A stretch of DNA of 64,000 bases from Haloarchaeobius sp. HME9146 (GTDB taxonomy: Archaea; Halobacteriota; Halobacteria; Halobacteriales; Natrialbaceae), in the NCBI RefSeq assembly GCF_025399835.1, contig NZ_JAODVR010000001.1, forward strand, positions 2,666,001 to 2,730,000, in the 5' to 3' direction. This document shows positions 49,823 to 59,200 of the stretch, piece by piece. Each line of letters begins with the position of its first letter. Within the stretch, counting starts at the first letter, position 1. Below the pieces are notes generated by a model. The model worked only from the letters and a program-made list of their open reading frames with translations, ran no database searches and had not been told where the DNA came from. Position numbers and translations under genes: made by a program.

Positions 49823-51187
49823 TCAGTCGTCGCCGTTCCAGACGATACGGCCCTCGACGACGGGGTCGACCCCGCACTCGCGGGCGTAGGCGGCCAGCAC
49901 CTCGTACTGGATGTCGAAGGTGCCCGTGCGGTGCTGGTCGTCGAGCGCCGGGAACTCGTGGTCGGTGTGGAACAGGTAGTCCGTCGTCGCCAGCGTGTAG
50001 GTCGCGTCGGGGTCGATGGGTTCGCCGTCGACGGTCGCCTCGATGAGTTCGTGGGTCTCGCGGTCCCAGGTGACGTGGGCACCGGAGAGGTGGGCGTGCC
50101 ACCAGTCGGGTTCGCCGAAGGCGACGTTTGCCCCACTGGCCTGCCGGAGCGTGTCGAGCAACTCCTCGCCAGTGAGTTCGGCGACCGTAACGGGTTCCTT
50201 GAACGGGACGACCGAGATGAGGTCGCCGACGGTCACCTCGCCCGCGAGGTCGTCACCCTCGCGGATGCCGCCGGAGTTCTGGAGTCCGACATCGGATCGG
50301 GTCGCCCAGCGGTAGGCGTCGGCGACGAAGTTCCCGATACGGCTCTCACCGCGGAAGGCCGCCGCGTGGCTGCGTGCGATGGGTTCGTCCACTTCGGCGA
50401 CGACCTCGGTCAGGTCGGCCTCGTCCATCCGGGCGCGGAGCGCGTCGGCGACCGACTCGTCGAGCGGACCCTCGCTCGGGTCGTGCCGGGTCGCACTCGC
50501 GCCATCGGGGCCGAGTTCGACCTCGAAGACGGCTGCACCGTTGACGCCCGGGCGGACGAGCAGCGTGTCGTCGATGCGCTCCTCGACGACGCTGTGGACG
50601 TGCCCGCCGAGGATACAGTCCACGTCGACCGAGACCGCGAGTTCCTCGTCGTCGCTGCCGAGGTGCGACACCGCCACGACGTAATCGACGCCCTCGGCGC
50701 GGAGGTCGGCGACGGCCTCCTCAGCGGCGGCGATGGGGTCGGTGAAGTGCAAGCCGGTGGCAGCCGGGTTGATGGAGGGCGTCCGCGGGTCGGTGACGCC
50801 GAAGAAGCCGATGCGGGCCCCGTCGACCTCGCGGATGGTCCACGTCTCGGTGTGGGCTGTGGCGAAGCGGTCGCCGTTCTGGCGGACGTTGGCGGTGAGC
50901 CAGGTCTGGGGCGAGTCGCGGACGAGCTCCTGGGTCGCCTCGGCCCCGAAGTCGAAGTCGTGGTTCCCGAACGTCTCCAGTTCGGCGTCGATGGCCTCGA
51001 AGAAGTCGATAGCCTGGCGGCCCTCGTTGACCAGCGCGAGCACGCCCGGTGCGGTGTTGTCACCGGTCCCGACGACCAGCGCGTCGTCGCCGTCGCGGTC
51101 CCGGATGGTGCCGGCGAGGCGACCGATTCGCTCGGGGTCGTCGTAGGCGTTCTCGATGTCGGAGTAGTGGAGAAGACGGGGGGACAT
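49823..51187 (-). CDS. 5'-nucleotidase/metallophosphatase family protein, paralog 1 (last of three)
   Basis: 454 residues. N-terminal calcineurin-like domain: LLHYSDIENAYD, VGTGDNTAPG, FGNHDFDFG, VSHLGSDD and LGGHVHSV. C-terminal 5'-nucleotidase domain: ESRIGNFVADAYRWA and NSGGIREGDDLAGEVTVGD. The usual DxH of the first metal motif is DxE (SDIEN). No signal peptide, so it acts in the cytoplasm, unlike UshA. Substrate: probably a nucleotide or sugar phosphate. It is the third gene of a tandem run on this strand. Confidence 0.92.
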   Translation of the reverse strand: MSPRLLHYSDIENAYDDPERIGRLAGTIRDRDGDDALVVGTGDNTAPGVLALVNEGRQAIDFFEAIDAELETFGNHDFDFGAEATQELVRDSPQTWLTANVRQNGDRFATAHTETWTIREVDGARIGFFGVTDPRTPSINPAATGLHFTDPIAAAEEAVADLRAEGVDYVVAVSHLGSDDEELAVSVDVDCILGGHVHSVVEERIDDTLLVRPGVNGAAVFEVELGPDGASATRHDPSEGPLDESVADALRARMDEADLTEVVAEVDEPIARSHAAAFRGESRIGNFVADAYRWATRSDVGLQNSGGIREGDDLAGEVTVGDLISVVPFKEPVTVAELTGEELLDTLRQASGANVAFGEPDWWHAHLSGAHVTWDRETHELIEATVDGEPIDPDATYTLATTDYLFHTDHEFPALDDQHRTGTFDIQYEVLAAYARECGVDPVVEGRIVWNGDD

Positions 51188-51250
51188 ACACGGTTGCTTG
51201 CGGTGGGTATCGCAAGTAGGCTTCGACACGGGCTGCCCCCGGGGTTCCGG

Positions 51251-52663
51251 TCAGTCCTGGCGCGACAGCACCGTCCGCCCGTCGAGCAGCGGGCGCTGGA
51301 TGCGCCCCTCGACCGACACCTCGACACCGTTCGCCCGGCAGTAGTCCACGATGGCCTCGTACTGCGAGCCGAGGCGCTCGGTCACGTCCTCGGGCCCGAA
51401 CGCGTCGAACAGGTGTGACGACTCGACGTAGTACTCGGAGGTCGCGAGCGAGTAGCTCCCGTCGTCGTCCACTGGTTCCCCATCGACCGCGATGGACCGG
51501 GCTGCGCGGCGCTCGTCGTCCCAGACGAGCTCGAGGCCGCTGACGTGGCCGAACCAGTGGGGCTCGACGTCGTCCCGGTCGTACTGGACGAGGCCGAGGT
51601 TCGCGACGGTCCGGCGGAGCTGCTCCCCGGTGAGCGAGACCCGGACGAGTTCGTTGTCGAACGGGCACAGCCCGACGAGGTCGGCAGCGGTCACCTCGCC
51701 GGCGAGGTCGTCGCCGGGGCGGAGACCGCCGGTCGAGTGGACCGCTACTTCCGCGTCGGCGACCCAGCGGTAGGCGTCGGTGACGAGGTTGCCGAGCCGG
51801 CTCTCGCCCTGCTTGCTCGCGCTTCTGGTGACCAGAATCGGGTCCTCGACCGTGTCGATCACGTCCGCGAGTCCGGCCGCTTCGCGACGAGTCTCGAGCG
51901 CCTCGACCACGCCCTCGTGGACCGGTGCGTCCCGGAGCGGGTGGCGATAGGCCCTGGGACGGCCGTCGAAGACCACCTCGCCGAGGCCGCTGGCGGTCGC
52001 GCCGGGACGCACGACGAGCGTCCCGTCGATGGTGTCCATTCGCTCCGTGTGGGCGTGGCCGCCGAGGATGCAGTCCACGTCGAGTGCCTCGGCGAGCAGG
52101 TCGTCACCGCTCCCGAGGTGCGAGAGGACGACGACGTGGTCCACGTCGCGCTCGCGAACCGCTTCCACCGCGTCGGCCGCGGCATCGACCGGGTCACGGA
52201 AGTCGAGCGACGTGGCTTTCGGGTTCATGTCGGGTGTGTCCGGCGTCGTGACACCGACGAGGCCGACGCGATGCTCGCCAGCCTCGGCGACGAGCCAGGG
52301 GACGGTGCCGTGTTCGCTGGCGAACAGGCCGGTGGCGTCGTCCTCGCCATCTCCCTCGAAGACGTTCGCGCAGACGAACGGCATCGGCGCGTCGCGGGCC
52401 ACGTCCCGCGTCACCTCGAGACCGTGGTCGAAGTCGTGGTTCCCGAACGTGTCGGCGTCGGGCTGGACCGCGTCGTAGAAGTCGAGAATCTGGCGGCCCT
52501 TCGTGACGAGCGAGAGCACGCCAGGCGCGAAGTTGTCGCCCGAACCGACGACGAGCGCCTCCTCGTCGCGCAGCGAGTGAATCAGGCCGACGAGCCGGCC
52601 GAGTGTCTGGGGGTCGTCGGTCGCGCGTTCGACGTCGGCGTAGTGGAGGATGCGGAGGGGCAT
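51251..52663 (-). CDS. 5'-nucleotidase/metallophosphatase family protein, paralog 2 (middle)
   Basis: 470 residues starting MPLRILHYADVERATDD. Metal motifs: YADVER (DxE instead of DxH), VGSGDNFAPG, FGNHDFDHG, LSHLGSGD and LGGHAHTE. C-terminal domain: ESRLGNLVTDAYRWVADAEVAV and HSTGGLRPGDD. No signal peptide. It begins 17 bases after the stop of the upstream paralog, so they form one operon. It aligns over its full length with both neighbours, so triplication in place is the simplest explanation. Confidence 0.92.
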   Translation of the reverse strand: MPLRILHYADVERATDDPQTLGRLVGLIHSLRDEEALVVGSGDNFAPGVLSLVTKGRQILDFYDAVQPDADTFGNHDFDHGLEVTRDVARDAPMPFVCANVFEGDGEDDATGLFASEHGTVPWLVAEAGEHRVGLVGVTTPDTPDMNPKATSLDFRDPVDAAADAVEAVRERDVDHVVVLSHLGSGDDLLAEALDVDCILGGHAHTERMDTIDGTLVVRPGATASGLGEVVFDGRPRAYRHPLRDAPVHEGVVEALETRREAAGLADVIDTVEDPILVTRSASKQGESRLGNLVTDAYRWVADAEVAVHSTGGLRPGDDLAGEVTAADLVGLCPFDNELVRVSLTGEQLRRTVANLGLVQYDRDDVEPHWFGHVSGLELVWDDERRAARSIAVDGEPVDDDGSYSLATSEYYVESSHLFDAFGPEDVTERLGSQYEAIVDYCRANGVEVSVEGRIQRPLLDGRTVLSRQD

Positions 52664-52680
52664 GCGTCGGGAAACTCGGA

Positions 52681-54090
52681 CTACCGACTTGTCGGCTTCG
52701 GCTTCTCGTCGCCATGGCGACGCGTCAGCCACCCCGGCGGCCGGGTCGGAATCCCGTGCTCGCGGGCCTGCGCAGCCATCGCGTCGTGGACCGCGCCGGG
52801 TTCGGCGACGACCTGGTCCTCGGTGAGGGTCGGGTACTCCACGTCCTCGACGGCGAGGTACCGGATGGTCGTCATCGTGAACTGCTGGTCAGGCGCGACC
52901 AGGTCGCCGTCCGCGACGACCGGCTCGCCGGCGACCGCGAGCGAGTCGACACGGCCCCCGGGGGCGTCCCAGGTAAGTTCGAGCCCGGCTAACTGGCCGT
53001 TCCAGAGCTCGATGTCGCGGTCGAGGTGCCAGCCGGCGGCTTCCTTCGCGACGGCGCGCAGGTCAGCACCGGTGAGTTCGAGGGTCACGAGCTCCCCGCC
53101 GAAGGGCACCAGCGAGTGCAGGTCGGCAAGCGTCACCTCGCCGTCGAGGGGCACGCCGCAGTCCCGCATCGTCAGGCTGTTGATGAGGCCGACATCGGCG
53201 TTTCGGCCCTCGCCAGCCCGACGGAACGCTTCGGCGACGAAGGTCCCGACTGGCGAGGCTCCGTCTCGCACGTCCCGGGAGACCGGGCCGTCGATTCGCG
53301 TGACGGTCTCGCCGAGGCCGAGGTCGGCGAGCCGGTCGCGGAGGGCGGCCGTGATGTCCTCGTCCGGCTCGAACGCGGTCACATCGTGCCAGCGCGTGTT
53401 CGTGCTGCCGTCGTCCTCGATACGGACTTCCACGAGGTAGCGGCCGGCCGCGCCCGTCCGGACCAGCCGGGTCCCGGCGACCACCTCGTCGCGGATCTCG
53501 TGGTCGTGGCCGCCGAGGACGGCCGCGGCGTCGATATGCTCGGCGAGGTCGGTGTCGTCGCCGCAGTGCGAGATACCGACGACGTGGTCCACGTCGTACT
53601 GGTCGCGGATGAGACGGGTCGCGTCGGTGGCCGCCTCGACCGGGTCCGTCATCTCGAAATCGAGGTGCGGCTTGATGTCGGCGAGGTCCGGCGGTGAGAG
53701 GCCGAAGAGGCCGACGCTCGCCTCGGCGGTCTCGACGACGGTCACCGGGTCGGTCTCCTCGCGGGCGAACCGCACCCCGTCGTCGAAGACGTTCGCGTTG
53801 AGCCAGGTCTGGGGCGAGTCGCGGGCGAGTTCCCGTGCTCGCGCCGGGGAGTCGTCGAACTCGTGGTTGCCGAAGACGTCCACGTCGGGCTGGACCGACT
53901 CGAAGAAATCGAGGGCCTGCTCGCCGCCGGTCGCCATCGAGAGCACGCAGGGGCCGGTCGTGTCGCCACCGCCGGTGACGACGGTGTGCTCGTCGCGGAG
54001 CTCGTCGATGGCCGTGACGAGCCGACCGACGCGCTCGGGCACGTCGTAGGCGGCTTCGAGGTCTGCGTAGTGGAGGACGCGGAGGGTCAC
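52681..54090 (-). CDS. 5'-nucleotidase/metallophosphatase family protein, paralog 3 (first in operon), altered substrate motif
   Basis: 469 residues from a GTG start (VTLRVLHYADLEAAYD). Metal motifs: YADLEA (DxE), TGGGDTTGPC, FGNHEFDD, ISHCGDDTD and LGGHDHEI. In the C-terminal domain the usual NSGGxR binding motif reads INSLTMRDCG, so substrate recognition should differ from the two paralogs. The C-terminal tail RRHGDEKPKPTSR is basic. No signal peptide. It heads the three-gene run and has no close gene upstream (the next plus-strand gene is divergent). Confidence 0.9.
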   Translation of the reverse strand: MTLRVLHYADLEAAYDVPERVGRLVTAIDELRDEHTVVTGGGDTTGPCVLSMATGGEQALDFFESVQPDVDVFGNHEFDDSPARARELARDSPQTWLNANVFDDGVRFAREETDPVTVVETAEASVGLFGLSPPDLADIKPHLDFEMTDPVEAATDATRLIRDQYDVDHVVGISHCGDDTDLAEHIDAAAVLGGHDHEIRDEVVAGTRLVRTGAAGRYLVEVRIEDDGSTNTRWHDVTAFEPDEDITAALRDRLADLGLGETVTRIDGPVSRDVRDGASPVGTFVAEAFRRAGEGRNADVGLINSLTMRDCGVPLDGEVTLADLHSLVPFGGELVTLELTGADLRAVAKEAAGWHLDRDIELWNGQLAGLELTWDAPGGRVDSLAVAGEPVVADGDLVAPDQQFTMTTIRYLAVEDVEYPTLTEDQVVAEPGAVHDAMAAQAREHGIPTRPPGWLTRRHGDEKPKPTSR

Positions 54091-54188
54091 GTCGGAAATC
54101 CTGTTGGCGTGAGAGAAATTTCTTGCGGGGTCGGTCGACGGCTCACTGGACGAACAGACCTAAGCGGGCCCCCTCCCAACGCCTGCCC

Positions 54189-54443
54189 ATGAGCGAATCC
54201 GCACTGGAGGAACGAACCACCGACGACGGCGAGACGGTGTACGTCTCCCAGCGCGAGGGTGACCGCGGCTCGAAAGCGCCCTTCATGGTCACCTACCGCA
54301 CCCCGGACCAGGAGCGCAAGTACGGCTACTTCTGCGTGAACTGCGAGACGTTCGACAACGCGATGGACACGATGGGCCGCATCCAGTGCAACGCGTGCGG
54401 GAACCTGCGCAAGCCCACCGAGTGGGACGCTGCCCACGAGTGA
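54189..54443 (+). CDS. Small zinc-ribbon protein (DUF5816-like)
   Basis: 84 residues. The C-terminal half has two knuckles, FCVNCETFDNA and QCNACGNLRKP, a four-cysteine zinc ribbon; the N-terminus is acidic and ends in YVSQREGDRGSKAPFMVTYRTPDQER. Haloarchaeal DUF5816 proteins look like this, though I cannot confirm the number. It is divergent from the phosphatase operon with about 100 bases between. Function unknown. Confidence 0.75.
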   Translation: MSESALEERTTDDGETVYVSQREGDRGSKAPFMVTYRTPDQERKYGYFCVNCETFDNAMDTMGRIQCNACGNLRKPTEWDAAHE

Positions 54444-54617
54444 CGGGCCGAATCGCAGCCCCGACGTGCCACCCGGTGCCGGCGAACCAGCACGAGACTG
54501 CACAAACCATTACGAATCACCGATAGTTCTGGAACATCTGCTGGAAATTCTCGTCCAGAGTGAAACTATCGTCGCACGTCACAGCGCATCGTGAATTCGA
54601 ACGTGGAAAACGGGTGA

Positions 54618-54627
54618 ATATTTATTA
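54618..54627 (+). promoter_or_regulatory. TATA box of the 54653 gene
   Basis: ATATTTATTA lies 26-35 bases before the ATG at 54653, in a 210-base gap with no other gene. Confidence 0.6.
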
Positions 54628-54652
54628 CCTTCGGTGCGGTACGGACTAGCGA

Positions 54653-54970
54653 ATGTGCCCTGTTAACACGAACCGCCACATCGGCGAGCAGGCCAGGAGG
54701 GTTTTCGACCGCCTTGGGTACACCGTCACTGGGGACGGAGACGAGTTCCGAGCAGAACGCGACTGGAAGGTCGTGCACGTGACCGCGACCACGGACTTAC
54801 GTGAGCCACCTATCGCGGGAACAGACTCGCTGCACTGTTTCGTGACGAACAAAGAGCGGGCACAGCGCGTTCGTCGCAGGGTCCAGGAAGCGAATCCCGG
54901 CTACGAGTGGGCCGTCATCGGCGTCGACGACGACGACCAGTACGAGGTCGAGCGCGCGCCACCGAGTTAG
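54653..54970 (+). CDS. Small haloarchaeal hypothetical protein
   Basis: 105 residues. The N-terminus HIGEQARRVFDRLGYTV and then DGDEFRAERDWKVVHVTATTD, LHCFVTNKERAQRVRRRVQEANPGYEWAVIGVDDDDQYEV suggest a small alpha-beta fold with a restriction-endonuclease-like or regulatory topology, but no catalytic set is visible. No family recognised. It converges on the aminotransferase gene with 28 bases between stops. Confidence 0.65.
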   Translation: MCPVNTNRHIGEQARRVFDRLGYTVTGDGDEFRAERDWKVVHVTATTDLREPPIAGTDSLHCFVTNKERAQRVRRRVQEANPGYEWAVIGVDDDDQYEVERAPPS

Positions 54971-54998
54971 AACAGAGAGCGGGTGACGGTCGAGCCGA

Positions 54999-56189
54999 CT
55001 ACAGTCGGTTCGCCGTCGCCGCGATACCGGCTTCTGCGTCGACGTCAGCACCGAGATCGTCGAGCACCGCGCCCAGCGTGCTCATCAGGTAGGAGACGTT
55101 CTTCGGGCGCGCGGAGTGGCCCATGCAGCCGATTCTGAAGATGTCGCCGGAGAGCGCGCCGAGCCCACCGGCGATCTCGAGGTCGTAGTCGTCGATGAGC
55201 CGCGAGATGACCTCGCCGTCCTCGACGCCCTCGGGCACGCGGACCGCGTTCAGGCTCGGGAGCCAGAACTCCTCTGCAGCGTTCATCTGCATGCCCATCG
55301 CCTCGACACCCGCCTTGAGGGCGCTCGCCATCTCGTGGTGGCGGTCCCAGCGGTTCTCGATACCCTCCTCGGCGACGAGGCGCAGCGCCTCGCGCAGGGC
55401 GTAGACGTTCGTGATGGGCGCGGTGTGGTGGTAGGCGCGCTCGTCGCCCCAGTAGCCCTCCAGCAGCGAGAGGTCGAGGTACCACGAGCGGGCGGGTTCC
55501 TCGCGGGCGAGCACCTTGTCCATCGCGGCGTCGTTGAGCGTCAGGGGCGATGCACCCGGCGGGCAGGAGAGGCACTTCTGCGGCCCGGCGTAGGCCACGT
55601 CGATGTCCCACTCGTCCACGCGAAGCTCGACGCCGCCGATGCTGGTGACGGTGTCGGCGATGACGAGCGCGTCGTGCTCGTGGGCGATGCTCGTGAGTTC
55701 GGAGACCTGGGGCTGGCGCACGCCCGTGCTCGTCTCGGCGTGGACGAACCCGAACACGTCGGGCTGGTGCGTGTCGAAGGCGTCGGCCACGTCGGCCGGG
55801 TCGAGGGGTTCACCCCACGGCGCGTCGACCTCGACGACGCTGCCGCCGGCGCGACGGGCCATCTCGGCCATCCGGCCGCCGAAGTAACCGTTCGTCGGGA
55901 CGAGCATCGTGTCGCCGGGTTCGACGACGTTCCCGATGGCGGCCTCCATCGCGGCCGAGCCGGTCCCCGAGACCGGGATGGTCCACTTGTTCCCGGTCTG
56001 GAACGTGTACCGGAGCAGCTCCTGCACCTCGTTCATGACCTCGATGAACGACGGGTCGAGGTGGCCGACGAGCGGCGTGCTCATGGCGCGGAGAACACGG
56101 GGGTTGACGTCGCTCGGGCCGGGGCCCATCAAGGTTCGATTCGGTGGTGTCAGCTCGCCCACATCGGGCGCGTCAGGAATCTCGGACAT
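54999..56189 (-). CDS. Class V aminotransferase (alanine-glyoxylate/serine-pyruvate type)
   Basis: 396 residues starting MSEIPDAPDVGELTPPNRTLMGPGPSDVNPRV, the usual opening. VSGTGSAAMEAAIGN binds the PLP phosphate, HAETSTGVRQP and ADTVTSIGGVELRVDEW surround the cofactor, and AGPQKCLSCPPG holds the Schiff-base Lys. Such enzymes use serine, alanine or phosphonopyruvate-type amino groups with glyoxylate or pyruvate. The divergent neighbour is a glycolate/D-lactate-type oxidase, which supports a glyoxylate role. Confidence 0.94.
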   Translation of the reverse strand: MSEIPDAPDVGELTPPNRTLMGPGPSDVNPRVLRAMSTPLVGHLDPSFIEVMNEVQELLRYTFQTGNKWTIPVSGTGSAAMEAAIGNVVEPGDTMLVPTNGYFGGRMAEMARRAGGSVVEVDAPWGEPLDPADVADAFDTHQPDVFGFVHAETSTGVRQPQVSELTSIAHEHDALVIADTVTSIGGVELRVDEWDIDVAYAGPQKCLSCPPGASPLTLNDAAMDKVLAREEPARSWYLDLSLLEGYWGDERAYHHTAPITNVYALREALRLVAEEGIENRWDRHHEMASALKAGVEAMGMQMNAAEEFWLPSLNAVRVPEGVEDGEVISRLIDDYDLEIAGGLGALSGDIFRIGCMGHSARPKNVSYLMSTLGAVLDDLGADVDAEAGIAATANRL

Positions 56190-56279
56190 GAGTTTGGGTT
56201 GGCTAGGTCGGGGCAAAAAAGCTGGTGTCACCGGCAGTCTCCCGAACCGTTAAACCATGTCCCCTGCTCACATGCGTCA

Positions 56280-59200
56280 ATGGCCACCGACGGCTCTCCG
56301 CGCCCCAGCCACGACGCGCTCGGCTTCGACCACCCCGACGACGAGGCGTACGCCGACCTCGCGGCCGACCTGCGCACAGCGGTCGCGGGCGACGTTCGCT
56401 TCGACGAGTACGCGCAGGTGCTGTACGCGACCGACGGGAGCATCTATCAGGCTCGTCCGGCGGGCGTGGTCGTCCCCGAGGACGCGGCCGACGTGCAGGC
56501 CGCGGTCTCGGTCGCAGCCGAGCACGACGTGCCCATCATGCCCCGCGGGGCAGGGACCTCGCTGGCCGGGCAGGGAATCGGCCCCGGCTGTGTCGTCCTC
56601 GACTGCTCGGTCGAACTCGACGACGTGCTCTCGGTGGACCCCGAGGCACAGGTAGCCCGAATCCAGCCCGGCGTGGTGCAGGACGAACTCGACGCAGTCC
56701 TCGAACCACACGGCCTGCAGTTCGCGCCCGACCCGGCCTCCTCGGCCCGGGCGACGGTCGGCGGCGGCATCGGGAACAACTCGACCGGCGCGCACTCGGT
56801 CCGGTACGGGATAACCGACGCCTACGTGCGCGAGGTCGAGGTCGTCCTGGCCGACGGGACGATGGCCGAGTTCGGCGACGTGGTCCTCGACTCGCCCGAG
56901 TGGGATGACCTGCTGGCCCGAGAGGACCGGGTCGCGGAGTTGCACCAGACGGTCCGCGACATTGTCGAGGCGAACGAGGGGGAAATCGAGTCACGGTATC
57001 CCGAACTCAAGCGCAGCGTCTCGGGGTACAACCTCCACAAGGTGATTCGCGAGGAGGACGGCGCGCGCGTCATGAACCTCGCCAAGCTCGTCGTGGGTGC
57101 AGAGGGCACCCTCGGCGTCGTGGTCGAGGCCGAACTCGACCTCGTGACCCGCCCGGACGAACGCGCCCTCGCGGTCTACGCCTACGACGACCTCGTGACG
57201 GCGCTCGCCGCGGTTCCCGACGCCCTCTCGCACGACGTGAGTGCGGTCGAACTGGTCGACGACCGGGTCGTCGAGATGGCGCGCGACTCGCAAGCGTACG
57301 CCGAGTACGCCGAACCCATTCCCGACGGCTCGGCAGCCCTGCTGATGGTCGAGTTCGACTCCGAGTTGCACGACGACTTCGAGGCGGCGATGGCCGAGGT
57401 CACGAGAACGCTCCAGACCGAGGGCGACGCCTTCGACCGCATCGAAGCGTTCTCCCCCGACGAGCAGGCGAAGCTCTGGAAGCTCCGGAAGGCCGCGATT
57501 CCGCTCCTGATGTCGCTGGAGGGCGACCCGAAACCGTACCCGTTCATCGAGGACGCGACGGTGCCACCCGACCAGCTCGCAGCGTACGTCCAGGAGTTCG
57601 AGGCCATACTGGAGAAACACGGCACTTCGGCCGCCTACTTCGCGCACGCTGGCGTCGGCACCCTGCACATCCGACCCATCCTGAACCTCAAGTCCGGGGA
57701 CGGAATCGAGACGATGCACGCCATCGCCGAGGACGTGACCGACCTGGTGCTCGAGTACCACGGCTCGTTCTCGGGCGAACACGGCGACGGGATGGCCCGG
57801 ACCGAGTTCACCCCGAAGATGTACGGCGACGAGCTCTGGGACGCCTTCAAGCGCGTCAAGACCGCCTTCGACCCGGAGTGGCTGTGCCACCCGGGCAACG
57901 TCGTCTACCGCGACTCACCCGAGGACCACGGGCCAGTCAGCGACCGGGCTATCGGCGCGGACATGCGCGAGAACCTCCGCTACGGCCCGGCCTACCAGAC
58001 GGTCGAACCGCAGACCACCCTCGATTTCGACGACGAGGGCGGCTTCGGCCACCTCGTCGAACTGTGCAACGGCTGTGGCACCTGTCGACAGGAGGGCTCG
58101 GGGACGATGTGTCCGACCTACCGTGCCAGCCAGGAGGAGATCCAGTCGACCCGCGGTCGGGCGAACATGCTCCGGGCGGCCATCTCGGGCGAACTCGACG
58201 AGGACGAGATTCACTCCGAGCGCTTCCAGTCCGAGGTGCTGGACCTCTGTGTCGGCTGCAAGGGCTGTGCCAGCGACTGCCCGACCGGGGTCGACCTCGC
58301 CAAGCTCAAGGCCGAGGTGAAACACCAGCACCACCAGCGCGAGGGCGCGAGCCTGCGCGACCGGCTCTTCCGTGACATCGACCGGTTGGCGTCCCTTGGG
58401 AGCGCCCTCGCGCCGGTCTCGAACTGGGCCACGAAGGTCCCCGGGTCCCGCGCCGTCGCCGAGAAGGTCGCGAACATCGCCCCCGAGCGAGAACTGCCGA
58501 CGTTCCAGCGCGAGAGCTTCACGGACTGGTTCGCGTCGCGCGGCCCCGCGGTTCCGGAAGCCGACGCCGAGCACCGCGTCGTCCTCGTCCCCGACACGTA
58601 CACGAACTACACCGACCCAGCAGTCGGGAAAGCCGCCGTCGAGGTCCTCGAAGCCGCCCAGGTCCACGTCGACGTTCCGGCCGACCTCGGACCGAGTGGC
58701 CGCCCCGCGTACTCCCTCGGGTTCCTCGACGAGGCTCGAACGCGGGCCGCCGAGTTCGTCGACCACGTCGCGTCCCGCGTCGACGACGACTGGCACGTCG
58801 TCTTCATCGAACCGGCGGACGCCGTGATGGTGCAGGACGAGTACGGCGACCTGCTTCCCCGGAGTGCCGAGCGCGACGCCGTGATGGCCGCCACCGCGGG
58901 AGTCTGTGGCTTCCTCGACCAGCACCGCCTCGACGAGCGCATCGACTTCGACGCGCCTGACGAACCCCTCGTCTACCACGGCCACTGTAACCAGAAGGCC
59001 ATCGGTCGGGACCACCACGCCGTCGGCGTCCTCCGGCGGGCTGGCTACGATGTCGAGGCGCTGGACTCCGGCTGTTGCGGCATGGCCGGGAGCTTCGGTT
59101 ACGGGGCAGAACACTACGACCTCTCGCAGGCCATCGGGCGAATCCTGTTCGACCAGGTCGACGCAGCCGCGGGGACGCCGGTCGCGCCCGGCGCGTCCTG

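Noticed and set aside
49748-53440. Long plus-strand frames (556 and 631 codons) opposite the metallophosphatase genes
   Set aside because: The minus-strand genes have complete conserved motifs; the plus-strand frames are Val/Arg/Gly-rich shadows.
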